From JADJYF01 sp965278995 (lineage in GTDB: Bacteria; Pseudomonadota; Gammaproteobacteria; Ga0077536): 64,000 nucleotides of DNA. The stretch spans positions 5,518,001 to 5,582,000 of the forward strand of contig OZ257136.1 of the NCBI GenBank assembly GCA_965278995.1, given 5' to 3'. Below, piece after piece: positions 8,449 to 16,949 of this stretch. The notes under the pieces were generated by a model. It had not been told where the DNA came from. It saw only the letters and a list, made by a program, of their open reading frames with translations, and ran no database searches. Position numbers and translations under genes: made by a program. Numbering within the stretch: position 1 is the stretch's first letter; each line of letters begins with the position of its first letter.

Positions 8449-9836
8449 GCGTGCCAACGTCGAAAGGTAAGCAGGAAAAATACGCCGGCGATCGTGGCGG
8501 CAGTCTGGAACACGCGCTGAAACGCCACGATAAAAGCATGCGCCGCATCGATGCCGCCTGCTACCCCGCTGCTTTCAATCGTCTGCAGCATCCCAATCCA
8601 GGCTGATGCTCCGACGACGATGCCGACTGTCCGGGTCACCATGGTCAGGCTGCCGGCAACGCCGCGTGCAGAGGGGGGTAGCGCGACCACGACGAGGTCC
8701 GTATAAGCGACCTGAAACAATCCGATTCCAACGCCCTGCAGCCACAGACAACCAATCATAAACGCATAGTGCGGTGTCGCTTGCCACAGGCTGATACCGG
8801 CAAGTCCAACGATGACCAGCAGTCCAGCGCTGAACGTCGCCCTGCGCGCACCGCTGCGACGCACCGAACGCGGCGCGATAGCGGAACCGACCATGGTGCC
8901 GGATGCCCACACAGCCAGCAGCGCTCCGGTAGCCAACGGTCCCCACCCGGTAATCCGCGTCAGATAAAAAGGCACGGTCAGCGGGACAGCGAAGCTCGTT
9001 AATTGCACGATCGCGCTGGATAGATTGGTGATGATGAAATTCGTGTCGCGGACGACCGCGTGAGGCAGGAAGGGCGTCTCGCTCCGCCGTTGTCGCCGCA
9101 CGAACAGTGTTGCAAGAATCAGCCCGACGACGGCGTCGGGCACGGCCAGCAGGGCTGCCTGGTCGTGTTGCAACAAGGCAGGCAATAACAGTAACAGCGC
9201 GACACTGGCGGAGAGCAGTACTGAGCCGGCGATGTCGAAAGGCGCACGCGGTTGCGAACACGCACTGGCGGAAGCCGGGCCCAGAAGCGGCAGGCAGAGT
9301 AATGCCAGCAGCACGACAGGCATCCTGAACCAGTACACCCCGGGCCAACCCATTAGCGCGACACTCGCGCCGCCGGCTATCGGCGCGACCACGCCTGCCA
9401 GCGCTGCGATGCTGGCGTAGCCCGAGAGTGCCCGCGTTCGTAGCCGTTCTTCGAACAACGAAATGGCGAGCGCGGGCCCACAGGAGAGTGTCAGCGCTAC
9501 AGCCACTCCTTGCAACACCCGCGTGCCCAGCAGCCAGCCGTAGCTCGGCGCCAATGCGCTCAGGCGATAGGCGATTGCGCTCAAGGCGAGCCCCAGCCGA
9601 AATACACGCAGATGCCCGATGCGATCGCCGAGCGCGCCGAAAGCCAGCATCAGGCTGCCATAGCTGAGTACGTAACACACAGCGACCCAGCGAATGTCGC
9701 TGGTCTGCAACGCGAAGGCTGCTGTGATCGCCGGAAACGCGACAGTGACCGAAAAATCCAGCGGTCCGATAGACGCACCAAGCCCGACCACCGCCAGGCC
9801 GATGGCCGGTGAGCATTTCGCGCCATCGCGTTTCAC
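8445..9836 (-). CDS. MFS transporter, DHA2-like (drug:H+ antiporter type)
   Basis: A 463-residue polytopic inner-membrane protein with roughly 13-14 hydrophobic helices. The PLDFSVTVAFPAI motif in helix 1 resembles the DHA2 signature, and GALGDRIGHLRVF is the loop 2-3 MFS motif. It should export a small toxic or metabolic compound by proton antiport. The neighbouring MarR gene (9865-10338) lies 28 bases upstream on the same strand, and MarR regulators often control exactly this type of exporter. The substrate cannot be read from the sequence. Confidence 0.88.
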   Translation of the reverse strand: MKRDGAKCSPAIGLAVVGLGASIGPLDFSVTVAFPAITAAFALQTSDIRWVAVCYVLSYGSLMLAFGALGDRIGHLRVFRLGLALSAIAYRLSALAPSYGWLLGTRVLQGVAVALTLSCGPALAISLFEERLRTRALSGYASIAALAGVVAPIAGGASVALMGWPGVYWFRMPVVLLALLCLPLLGPASASACSQPRAPFDIAGSVLLSASVALLLLLPALLQHDQAALLAVPDAVVGLILATLFVRRQRRSETPFLPHAVVRDTNFIITNLSSAIVQLTSFAVPLTVPFYLTRITGWGPLATGALLAVWASGTMVGSAIAPRSVRRSGARRATFSAGLLVIVGLAGISLWQATPHYAFMIGCLWLQGVGIGLFQVAYTDLVVVALPPSARGVAGSLTMVTRTVGIVVGASAWIGMLQTIESSGVAGGIDAAHAFIVAFQRVFQTAATIAGVFFLLTFRRWHA

Positions 9837-9864
9837 GGCGTGAATGCGCCGAAAATAACTGATG

Positions 9865-10338
9865 TCAGCGCTGACGCGAACCCGCTACTGCGGGCGCGTC
9901 AGCAATCGTGGCAAAACTTGCGAGACCGTGATCGATCAACGAATGCAGTTCGGCAACCTGCTGTTCGCCCAACCGTCGATTGAGTTCGAGCTGAGCTTTC
10001 TTCCAACAGCGCTTGGCCTCGGCCTGTTTCGCGCGCCCGTCTGGTGTAATTTCGATTAGTCGGCTGCGTGCATCGGCGCCTGGACCTTGCAGGACCCAGC
10101 CGTGCGCAATCAACAGTCGCAAATTGCGCGTCAAAGTAGATGGTTCAAGCCCCATCTGCCGTGCGAGTTCAGTCGGCGCTATCGGCCCGAGACTGACGAG
10201 ATGACTTAGCAGCGAAAATTGCGTTGCCTTGATGCCTGCAGCGGCCATTTCGAGATCGTAGTGGCGCGCGATCTGACGCAGAAGCTGCCGCAGCTTGAAA
10301 TTGGTACAGCCTTGCGGCTTGCGTGATGCGGTGGACAT
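9865..10338 (-). CDS. MarR-family transcriptional regulator
   Basis: A 157-residue winged-helix protein: QFSLLSHLVSLGPIAPTELARQMGLEPSTLTRNLRLL is split in the protein into helix 2, recognition helix and wing, and is followed by the DARSRLIEIT wing typical of MarR. It is the first gene of a two-gene unit with the MFS exporter. It is divergent from the HCCA-isomerase-like gene, and the 59-base spacer contains a repeated TTGTATC element including an inverted repeat. It therefore probably represses both its own exporter unit and the divergent isomerase gene until a phenolic or aromatic ligand appears. Confidence 0.9.
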   Translation of the reverse strand: MSTASRKPQGCTNFKLRQLLRQIARHYDLEMAAAGIKATQFSLLSHLVSLGPIAPTELARQMGLEPSTLTRNLRLLIAHGWVLQGPGADARSRLIEITPDGRAKQAEAKRCWKKAQLELNRRLGEQQVAELHSLIDHGLASFATIADAPAVAGSRQR

Positions 10339-10344
10339 ACCTAT

Positions 10345-10372
10345 ATTGTATCGGGTTTATTTGTATCTACAA
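10345..10372. promoter_or_regulatory. Candidate MarR operator
   Basis: In the divergent spacer the heptamer TTGTATC occurs twice (10346-10352 and 10361-10367), and the second copy is completed to an inverted repeat TTGTA-TC-TACAA (10361-10372). Position and symmetry suit a MarR dimer site controlling both the MarR/MFS unit and the plus-strand isomerase gene. Inference from pattern only. Confidence 0.5.
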
Positions 10373-10397
10373 TCAATAAGCGATACTGCCAGAAGCA

Positions 10398-10997
10398 ATG
10401 ACGATGAGTAAGACGGTGGAGTTCTTTTTCGATGTCGGGAGCCCTGCGGCCTACCTGGCCTGGACACAGTTACCGCGCATGGCGGCGAATGCCGGCGCCA
10501 ATCTGGTGTGGCGCCCGATGCTGCTCGGGGGCGTTTTCAAAGCGACCGGCAATGCGAGCCCGGTGACTATCGCCGCCAAGGGACGCTGGTTGCTGGCCGA
10601 TCTCGCCCGCTATGCGGAACGTTATGGTGTGCCGCTCAGAATTCCAGCCGAGTTCCCCATCAATACACTGTCCCTGATGCGTGGTGCCGCCGGCATTCAG
10701 CTCAGGCGGCCGCACGATCTCCCCCGTTATCTGACTGCGATGTTCGACGGCGTCTTCGGGCGCGGGCTGGCCATGGGGGATCAGACAGTCGTGGCAGACG
10801 TCCTGACTGAGGCCGGTTTCGACCCGCGCGAATTTCAGGCATTAATCGGCGACCCGGCCGTAAAGCAGGCACTGATCACGACGACCGACGAAGCCATCGC
10901 GCGCGGCGTATTCGGTGCACCTACGATGTTTGTCGGCGACGTCATGCACTTCGGGCAGGATCGCCTCGACTTCGTTGACGCGGCGCTGCGCGCCTGA
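10398..10997 (+). CDS. 2-hydroxychromene-2-carboxylate isomerase-like (DsbA/kappa-GST family)
   Basis: This 199-residue protein belongs to the DsbA-fold kappa-GST group. It shows the VEFFFDVGSPAAYLA opening with the catalytic serine position (FDxxSPxxYL), the WRPMLLGGVFKATGN segment, and GVFGAPTMFVGDVMHFGQDRLD near the end, which is the standard end of HCCA isomerases. Such enzymes catalyse glutathione-dependent cis-trans isomerisation in naphthalene-type degradation, but many homologues act on other aromatics. It is divergent from the MarR/MFS unit. ATG 10398 or 10404 could be used; the first is given. Confidence 0.86.
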   Translation: MTMSKTVEFFFDVGSPAAYLAWTQLPRMAANAGANLVWRPMLLGGVFKATGNASPVTIAAKGRWLLADLARYAERYGVPLRIPAEFPINTLSLMRGAAGIQLRRPHDLPRYLTAMFDGVFGRGLAMGDQTVVADVLTEAGFDPREFQALIGDPAVKQALITTTDEAIARGVFGAPTMFVGDVMHFGQDRLDFVDAALRA

Positions 10998-11120
10998 ACA
11001 CATCGGCAAGGGCGCGATGGCGCACGTCATCCGATACCAGGGTGTCGTCGCGCTCAGCAGGCGACTCGACGTACAAATCTGCTATCGTGTTAATGGCGCT
11101 GACGCACGAGGATAAAGGCC

Positions 11121-11519
11121 ATGACGGAAGCAGATCTTAACAACTGGTTGGAAAAATATGGCCGCGCGTGGGAAAGCCAGGATCCCGATGCGGCAGCCGC
11201 CATTTTCACGGAGGACGGCACCTATGCCTGGGGTCCGTTTCACGAACCGATACGCGGCCGCGAAGCCATCCGGGCGGCCTGGGCGCATGCGACCCAGGGT
11301 CAGCAGGAAAACATCACCTTCGGCCATGAAGTACTCGCCGTCACCGTCGAACGCGGTATATCGCGCTGGTGGGCGTCGATGACCGCTCGCTCGAGCGGAC
11401 GGACAGTTCGCATGGAGGGAATATTTCTTATCACCCTTGCGCCCGACGGTCTGTGCCAGGTGTTCAGAGAGTGGTGGAACGAGGATCCGCCGGCCACCGA
11501 CGCCGCTGAATATCAGTAG
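11121..11519 (+). CDS. SnoaL-like / NTF2-fold small protein
   Basis: A 132-residue cone-shaped NTF2-fold protein: an N-terminal helix (NNWLEKYGRAWESQDPDAAAAIF), split by the TEDGTYAWGPF strand, an IRGREAIRAAW loop, and a C-terminal FREWWNEDP strand. Members are dehydratases, isomerases, cyclases or ligand carriers; no catalytic set can be assigned with confidence. It stands alone on the plus strand between the isomerase gene and the convergent acyl-CoA dehydrogenase, with 12 bases separating it from the latter. Two further NTF2-fold genes lie at 16.4 and 20.9 kb. Confidence 0.8.
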   Translation: MTEADLNNWLEKYGRAWESQDPDAAAAIFTEDGTYAWGPFHEPIRGREAIRAAWAHATQGQQENITFGHEVLAVTVERGISRWWASMTARSSGRTVRMEGIFLITLAPDGLCQVFREWWNEDPPATDAAEYQ

Positions 11520-11531
11520 GAACGCGAGCGG

Positions 11532-12674
11532 TCACAGGCCCATCTGGCGTACTGCGAGATCGCGCATGATCTCCGCCGAGCCGCCGCCGATAGCCATGAC
11601 CTTGGTTTCACGATAGATGCGCTCGACAGGGTTGCCGCGCAGGTAACCCGCGCCGCCGAAGATCTGCATGGCTTCATTGGCGCAAAATTCGAGTGCGGTA
11701 GAGCAGAAGAACTTCGCCTTGCTGATCTCGGCTACCGGCATGTCGCCTTCATTGACACACCAGCAAATCTGGTTCAGCAAGCCGTCCATGGCGTCGATGC
11801 GCGAAGACATATCAGCAATTTTGTGTCGGATCACCTGGTGCTTGATCAGAGGCTTGCCGAAAGTCTTGCGCTCGCTGGCGTAGACGATGCTTTCCTCGAG
11901 CAGGCGTCGCGACATGCCAAGCATCTGTGCACTCATGAACAATCGCTCATAGTTGAAATTGTTCATGATGGCGAGAAAACCCTGGTTTTCTTCGCCCATG
12001 AGATGACCGGCAGGGAGGCGGCAGTTATCGAAATAGAGCGTTGCCGTATCTGACGACCACCAACCCATTTTGCGTTCGATGGCGGTACGCGAGAAACCCG
12101 GTGTACCGGCTTCGAGGAAAAACAGCGAAATGCCACCGAGTCCGGCACCGCCAGTGCGTGCAGCAATGACGAAGTAACTGGCATTCATACCCCCGGTGAT
12201 GAAGGTCTTCGAACCGTTCAAGATCCAATGATCACCATCACGCACGGCACGCGACTGCATGCTGGCGACATCGGATCCACCGGAGTGTTCGGTGATACCG
12301 AGCGCACCACCTTTGCGCCCTGACAGGATCTCGGGCAACGCACGCATCTTGATGTCTTCGTGGGCGAGCTTGGCCAACGGGCCAACCATGATGCTGCGTG
12401 AGCCGATAGCTGCGACCACGCCACCGATGCCGCCCCGGCCGAGTTCTTCGGCGCTTGCGCTGCGCATGAATGCGTCGTCGAAGCCTAGACCGCCGTAGCG
12501 TTCATCGATACCGAAGCCGAACAGCCCCAGACCACAGGCCTGTTCATGCACCGCCCATGGCACCTTTCCGGATTCATCCCAGGCGTCGGCGTTGGGCTCG
12601 ATTTCCTGTTTGACGAAGCGCGCTACCGTCTCTCGAAACGCGCGCCGCTCGTCGTTATCGAATGGGTTTCTCAT
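11532..12674 (-). CDS. Acyl-CoA dehydrogenase
   Basis: A 380-residue flavoprotein that oxidises the alpha-beta bond of an acyl-CoA. The TEHSGGSDVASM segment, FITGG and the C-terminal QIFGGAGYLRGNPVERIYRE region are family signatures. At the usual catalytic-glutamate site after the C-terminal arginine the sequence reads AIGGGSAEI, so no glutamate is present there; instead Glu243 in NYERL sits where isovaleryl- and long-chain-type dehydrogenases place their base. This suggests a branched or long substrate. The gene is last in a minus-strand set of MFS carrier, LLM monooxygenase and this dehydrogenase. Confidence 0.92.
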   Translation of the reverse strand: MRNPFDNDERRAFRETVARFVKQEIEPNADAWDESGKVPWAVHEQACGLGLFGFGIDERYGGLGFDDAFMRSASAEELGRGGIGGVVAAIGSRSIMVGPLAKLAHEDIKMRALPEILSGRKGGALGITEHSGGSDVASMQSRAVRDGDHWILNGSKTFITGGMNASYFVIAARTGGAGLGGISLFFLEAGTPGFSRTAIERKMGWWSSDTATLYFDNCRLPAGHLMGEENQGFLAIMNNFNYERLFMSAQMLGMSRRLLEESIVYASERKTFGKPLIKHQVIRHKIADMSSRIDAMDGLLNQICWCVNEGDMPVAEISKAKFFCSTALEFCANEAMQIFGGAGYLRGNPVERIYRETKVMAIGGGSAEIMRDLAVRQMGL

Positions 12675-12727
12675 GAGGTGTCCTTCGCCGCTCGATAGTC
12701 TTCAGTGAACTGCAGCACGTCGAATGC

Positions 12728-13609
12728 TCAAGCGATCAGTCTGGCGTAGTCATCGAGGACTTTCAGCACGCTGGCGTCGCTGGCGTTGGGCAGCCGCAAG
12801 ATCGCGCGCGTGGCACCCGTGTCCCTGGCACGTGCCAGCGTTGCGGCACTCTGTACTTCGTCGGCAAGGAAGAACAAGGACACTTCCAATTTGGCCGGAT
12901 CACGCCCGAGTTCACGCATCTGCGCGTGGATGTCGGCGATGCTGCGCTGAGTTTCCTCGACATTGAAAGTCAGCGGCAACCAGCCGTCGCCGTAACGCGC
13001 TACCTGGCTACGGCCAAACGGCGTGTCGAGTGTACCGAGCGTGACTGGCGGCCCGTCGGGAGAGAGCGGCTTCGGGTATTGCCAGCTTTCGGCGAAGCGC
13101 ACAAACTCGCCCTCGAATCGGGCTCGCTCGTTGCTCCATAAGGTACGGATCGCCGCCAGTCGTTCACGCAGTTCACGCCAGCGGGTTTTGAGTGCGACGC
13201 CATGATGCCCCATCTCGAGTTCGTACCATCCGGCGCCAATGCCGAAGATGTAACGACCATCGCTCAGGTGATCAAGCGTTGCCACATGCTTGGCCAGATT
13301 GATCGGGTGATGCTGGTTGATGAGGCAGACGCAGGTGCCGAGACGCAGAGTCGTCGTCACCGCCGCGGCGGCAGCGAGCGTGGTGAAGGGATCGGACATG
13401 TGCCGATATTCCTCGGGCAGAAAAAATGCCCCGTTGCCAGCCAGCGGCATACCGGTAGCGGGATCCTGCGGATCACCCGGGAGGGGCACGGGAATATGGG
13501 TGTGCTCCGGCACCCACAGGGATTCGAAGCCGCGCTCTTCGGCAGCGCGCGCCAGTCTATCCGCGCGCATGCCATATTCGGTATTGAATGAAAACACGCC
13601 AATCTTCAT
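12728..13609 (-). CDS. Luciferase-like (LLM class, F420-type) oxidoreductase
   Basis: From the ATG at 13609, which follows a GAGGAG ribosome binding site by six bases, the product has 293 residues. ATG 13624 is in frame but less well placed. The protein starts MKIGVFSFN and carries WVPEHTHIP, TCVCLINQHHPINLAKHVATLDHL (in pieces) and GRYIFGIGAGW, which fit the F420-dependent or FMN-dependent subgroup often called TIGR03619-like LLM proteins. It lies between an MFS carrier and an acyl-CoA dehydrogenase, consistent with a catabolic operon in which the substrate is imported, oxidised and passed to beta-oxidation. Confidence 0.88.
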   Translation of the reverse strand: MKIGVFSFNTEYGMRADRLARAAEERGFESLWVPEHTHIPVPLPGDPQDPATGMPLAGNGAFFLPEEYRHMSDPFTTLAAAAAVTTTLRLGTCVCLINQHHPINLAKHVATLDHLSDGRYIFGIGAGWYELEMGHHGVALKTRWRELRERLAAIRTLWSNERARFEGEFVRFAESWQYPKPLSPDGPPVTLGTLDTPFGRSQVARYGDGWLPLTFNVEETQRSIADIHAQMRELGRDPAKLEVSLFFLADEVQSAATLARARDTGATRAILRLPNASDASVLKVLDDYARLIA

Positions 13610-13657
13610 GGTTGCGCTCCTCATCTATTCTTTATTACTGAGAGCCGAAGTCTGTCA

Positions 13658-14794
13658 CTAACTCACGAGCAGCACGAACGCTGCCGCGCAGATCACCGCG
13701 GAAATAAGGAAGATGGTCGGGAAACTGGTCGCAATGGCGATGTAACCAAGGAGGTAACTGCCAGCCGCGAAACCGACATTGAACGCGCCGTTGTAGGCCG
13801 CCATGGCCTTGCCGCGTTCGCTTTCCTGCGCGAAATCGACTGCCACCGCATTAAAAGCGGGAAAGAATATGCCGTGGGCGATGCCGAGCAGGCTGCCGGT
13901 GAGCAGCAAGCCCAGCGTCGGTAACCAGATCAGTGACAGAGGCGCGGCGACATAGAGCAGCAGCGTCGCCTGCGCCACGCGCATGCGGCCGAGTCTATCG
14001 GCAAGACCACCGACGCCAACGCGCACGACCATGGCACACCCGGCAAACGCCACCAGAAACGTCGAGACCTGCTCGAACCCGCTGGCGAGCGCCCACGGCT
14101 GATAGAACGTGAACATCGAACCGAAAGTCCAACCGACCATCACAGTGACGATGAGTACGCGCTTCAACCCTGGTCGACCAACGAGTTCGAGCATGGTGGT
14201 CGTGTCTTCGTGGGCCTGCGGACGGTGTTGTTCGCGCAGGAACCGCGCGAGCACAGCCGCGAGGAGGGCAGCAGCAACTGTCGCGCCGAATACGGTCGGC
14301 CAGCCGAACAGGCGAGCACCCCATTCGGCGAGCGCCGGGCCCAGCGCATTGGTCGAGATCATGATCGCGCCGAACAGGCCGATGGCCTGACTCATGCGCG
14401 CTCTGGGTGCGATGTCGGTCGCGAGCGTCGACAATCCAAGATAGAAGAGCGGCCAGGCCACGCCTTGCACCACGCGCAGCGCCCATAGCAGCGGGCCAAC
14501 GCGGTCGATAATCAGGAACCCGGCGCTGGCCGCGGCAAAGAGCAGCGCGCCGAGACCGATGAACAGCCGACGCCCGAGCCTGTCGATTTGCACGCCCGCT
14601 ATCGGCATGCAGATGACCGAGGCGACCAGAGAGACTGCGCTGAGACCACCGATGGTGGCCGCATCGGCCGCGAGTTCGACGGCAAGAAACTTCGGCAGCA
14701 GGAAATACGTCGAAAACGACAGGCCGATGATCGACGTCGTAACCAGCAGCAGAATAAATTGCGGGGTCAGTAAACGGTCGGCGTCTCTATTCAA
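13658..14794 (-). CDS. MFS transporter (12-helix type)
   Basis: A 378-residue polytopic protein with about 12 helices and the MFS loop motif DRLGRRLFIGLGAL after helix 2; GGLADRLGRMRVAQ gives the matching loop in the second half. It is the first gene in a minus-strand series with an LLM oxidoreductase and an acyl-CoA dehydrogenase, so it may import the substrate of that pathway, though export cannot be excluded. Its start at 14794 is close to the 3' end of the upstream DksA-type gene (31 bases). Confidence 0.87.
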   Translation of the reverse strand: MNRDADRLLTPQFILLLVTTSIIGLSFSTYFLLPKFLAVELAADAATIGGLSAVSLVASVICMPIAGVQIDRLGRRLFIGLGALLFAAASAGFLIIDRVGPLLWALRVVQGVAWPLFYLGLSTLATDIAPRARMSQAIGLFGAIMISTNALGPALAEWGARLFGWPTVFGATVAAALLAAVLARFLREQHRPQAHEDTTTMLELVGRPGLKRVLIVTVMVGWTFGSMFTFYQPWALASGFEQVSTFLVAFAGCAMVVRVGVGGLADRLGRMRVAQATLLLYVAAPLSLIWLPTLGLLLTGSLLGIAHGIFFPAFNAVAVDFAQESERGKAMAAYNGAFNVGFAAGSYLLGYIAIATSFPTIFLISAVICAAAFVLLVS

Positions 14795-14825
14795 CGAATT
14801 CTGTATCCAAAACTGAAGGCGCCGC

Positions 14826-15092
14826 TCAACGCAACTGACTGTCCTTGCTACCGCGGCGGTTGAAAGTACTCTCGAAGCGCACCTCGGCGTCGTGTGTTTC
14901 CTGGCAGGTTACGCACCGACGGACACCGGGCACGGCAAGCCGACGCGCTTCAGGGATTGGCTCGCCGCATTCCTCGCAATCGGCCCGACCGACCCCGCCA
15001 GCAAGCGCCTGCCGTGCATGCTCGACCGCATCGGCGATACTTTGATCGATTTGATCCTGCACCGCGCCATCGCGCGACCAGCCACCTGCCAT
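14826..15092 (-). CDS. DksA/TraR-family C4 zinc-finger protein
   Basis: An 88-residue protein with a C4 zinc finger CEECGEPIP...CVTC (C-x2-C, 17 residues, C-x2-C) placed at about residues 39-61 and a short N-terminal helix, like E. coli YbiI. GGAGG lies seven bases before the ATG. DksA/TraR proteins bind the secondary channel of RNA polymerase; this short form lacks the long coiled-coil tip with its acidic pair, so a DksA-like effect on transcription initiation is uncertain. Confidence 0.88.
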   Translation of the reverse strand: MAGGWSRDGAVQDQIDQSIADAVEHARQALAGGVGRADCEECGEPIPEARRLAVPGVRRCVTCQETHDAEVRFESTFNRRGSKDSQLR

Positions 15093-15164
15093 GACCTGAC
15101 CTCCCGCAGAAGCGTTGCGTCTTAGCGGCTATGCTACCGCGCGGCCGCGCGATCGTCGCCTGTC

Positions 15165-16226
15165 TCAAAACCCGCGTTCATACGGGCCGGTAGCGCGAGC
15201 ATAGGTCGGAATGGGCAAAGTCAGGGTGACGCCGGCGTGGCGGGCCGCATCGATCAGCCAGAACGGGTTGCGCAACAGTGCACGTCCGACGAAGGCGAGG
15301 TCGATGCGCCCCGCGCCCAGCGCTTCTTCCAGAAGATCGGCGGCAGCCACCGAACCGGTGGTTGCCGTGAGCATTCCCACCTCGCGTTTCAAGTGCTCTG
15401 CGTACTTCAATTGGTAACCGGGATAGACCGATGCCGGATGGCCGGGCACGATGTTGCCGGCCGAAATATCCAGCAGGTCGACGCCGCGAATGCGTAACTC
15501 CTGCGCAAACCAGAGGGCTTCTTCCGGTGTCACCGCATCGTCCAGATGATCGGTTGCGGACATCCGCACCAGCATCGGACGGTCGCTCGGCCATGCCGCC
15601 CGGACGGCTTCAATGACGTCCAGCGGCAGGCGTGCTCGGCGGGCGAGATCTCCTCCGTATTCATCGGTTCGACAGTTTGCTATCGGCGCGAGAAATGCAT
15701 GCAGCAGATAGCCGTGCGCAGCATGGACCTCGATCAGATCAAAACCAGCTTCAACGGCGCGTACAGCGGCTGTACGATAAGCTGCAATCAAACGCGGGAT
15801 TTCATCTGCACCGAGGGCAACCGGAAGCGCACTCTCCGAACTGTAAGCGAGCGCCGATGGGGCCACGATAGATGTATTCACCGCTGCCTTGCGTCCTGCG
15901 TGTGCGAGCTGAAGACCGATACGGCAGTCGCAGGCGTGCGCGAAATCGACCAGTCGCTTCATCCCTGCGATCTGACCATCTTCCCACAGACCGAGATCGT
16001 GGTGGCTGATGCGCCCGCGCGGCTCGACGGCAACGACTTCGAGCATCACGGCGCCGACACCACCGAGGATCCGCGCGCCATAGTGAACAAAATGAAGGTC
16101 AGTAACTCTGCCGCTGTCATCCGCCATATACATCAGCATCGGCGACATCACGACACGATTCTTGAGCGTCACCCCGCGCAGACGTAATGGTTCGAATAAC
16201 GGCGTTACCCGGGTGGGGAGACTCAT
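15165..16226 (-). CDS. Old Yellow Enzyme family NADH:flavin oxidoreductase (YqjM/NamA class)
   Basis: A 353-residue FMN barrel enzyme. It starts LFEPLRLRGVTLKNR, has the QLAHAGRKA loop, and the strongly conserved HAAHGYLLHAFLAPIANCRTDEYGG region (shown here in fragments: HAAHGYLL, FLAPIAN, RTDEYGG). These place it in the YqjM/xenobiotic reductase class of Old Yellow Enzymes, which reduce activated C=C bonds of enones and nitro compounds with NAD(P)H. It could reduce enones formed in alicyclic or terpenoid breakdown. The gene is followed upstream by a strong hairpin at 16318-16347. Confidence 0.92.
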   Translation of the reverse strand: MSLPTRVTPLFEPLRLRGVTLKNRVVMSPMLMYMADDSGRVTDLHFVHYGARILGGVGAVMLEVVAVEPRGRISHHDLGLWEDGQIAGMKRLVDFAHACDCRIGLQLAHAGRKAAVNTSIVAPSALAYSSESALPVALGADEIPRLIAAYRTAAVRAVEAGFDLIEVHAAHGYLLHAFLAPIANCRTDEYGGDLARRARLPLDVIEAVRAAWPSDRPMLVRMSATDHLDDAVTPEEALWFAQELRIRGVDLLDISAGNIVPGHPASVYPGYQLKYAEHLKREVGMLTATTGSVAAADLLEEALGAGRIDLAFVGRALLRNPFWLIDAARHAGVTLTLPIPTYARATGPYERGF

Positions 16227-16317
16227 GCAAAGGGGTCCGTGTGTGATTCAACGCAGCATAACCGCCAATCTCGAGTGCACCAAGCAGCGCCGGTCAGGCT
16301 GCTGGGGCACGCTAATG

Positions 16318-16347
16318 CAGGACCGGGCGGTGACCCGCCCGGTCCTG
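16318..16347. terminator. Perfect 13-bp GC-rich hairpin
   Basis: Bases 16318-16330 (CAGGACCGGGCGG) and 16335-16347 (CCGCCCGGTCCTG) are exact reverse complements around a TGAC loop. The hairpin lies between the NTF2-fold gene (ending 16391) and the Old Yellow Enzyme gene (starting 16226) on the minus strand. No T-run follows on either strand, so it is either an atypical terminator or a structure that attenuates read-through or stabilises the 3' end of the upstream mRNA. Confidence 0.55.
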
Positions 16348-16390
16348 TCTGCGCGGCGTCAGATCAGTGACGCGCGCAGCCGTACCCGCT

Positions 16391-16840
16391 TCATGCGGCG
16401 CGAATGAGCTGCAATTGCTGCAGGGCCGTCACACCGTCATCGAGCCCGATCTCTTCGGCGATAAGGCCGTTCGCGACACGCAGAACTGTGGTTCCCGTGA
16501 ATCGCATTTTTCGGCCTGAAGCCGCAGGTAGCGCGCCGATCAGGAAATCATCGAAAGCCGCGCCGGTGTGCGTACCGCCGCCCTGCCAGCGACCGACCAC
16601 ATAATCACCTTCGGCGATCAAATCGGCGGCACCGCCGAATGCGAGATCAGGGAAAGCCGCGCGAAAGCCGTTCATGAACGCGCGTACGTCATCGCGACCA
16701 CGGCGTGGCGCATGCAGCGAGTACTGCAACAGCATGTCGGGTGCTGCGAGTTCATCAATGATCGCGGGATTCCACGGATTACCCCAGAAGCCACCGAACC
16801 AGCGTGCGACGATTGCCTTGTTGTCCTGCTCCTTCGACAT
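16391..16840 (-). CDS. Ester cyclase / SnoaL-like NTF2-fold protein
   Basis: Starting at ATG 16840 (preceded by GGGGAA), the product has 149 residues; the open frame to 16882 adds only an unconserved tail. The helix with AIVARWFGGFWGNPWN, the LHAPRRGRDDVRAFMNGFR loop and the TGTTVLRVANGLIAEE strand fit the SnoaL-like polyketide cyclase/ester cyclase group of the NTF2 fold. Function is unknown; a ligand-binding or lyase role in the surrounding catabolic region is possible. It is followed on its strand by the 16318-16347 hairpin. Confidence 0.83.
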   Translation of the reverse strand: MSKEQDNKAIVARWFGGFWGNPWNPAIIDELAAPDMLLQYSLHAPRRGRDDVRAFMNGFRAAFPDLAFGGAADLIAEGDYVVGRWQGGGTHTGAAFDDFLIGALPAASGRKMRFTGTTVLRVANGLIAEEIGLDDGVTALQQLQLIRAA

Positions 16841-16949
16841 CACGAATTCCCCAGTATGTTTAACAGGGTTCGAATTATTCATGCGTGGTCATGTGCGCAC
16901 ATCCCGTTTCTTGCCCTGCATTATTTTTCGATGTAGAAACTTGTCGCGT

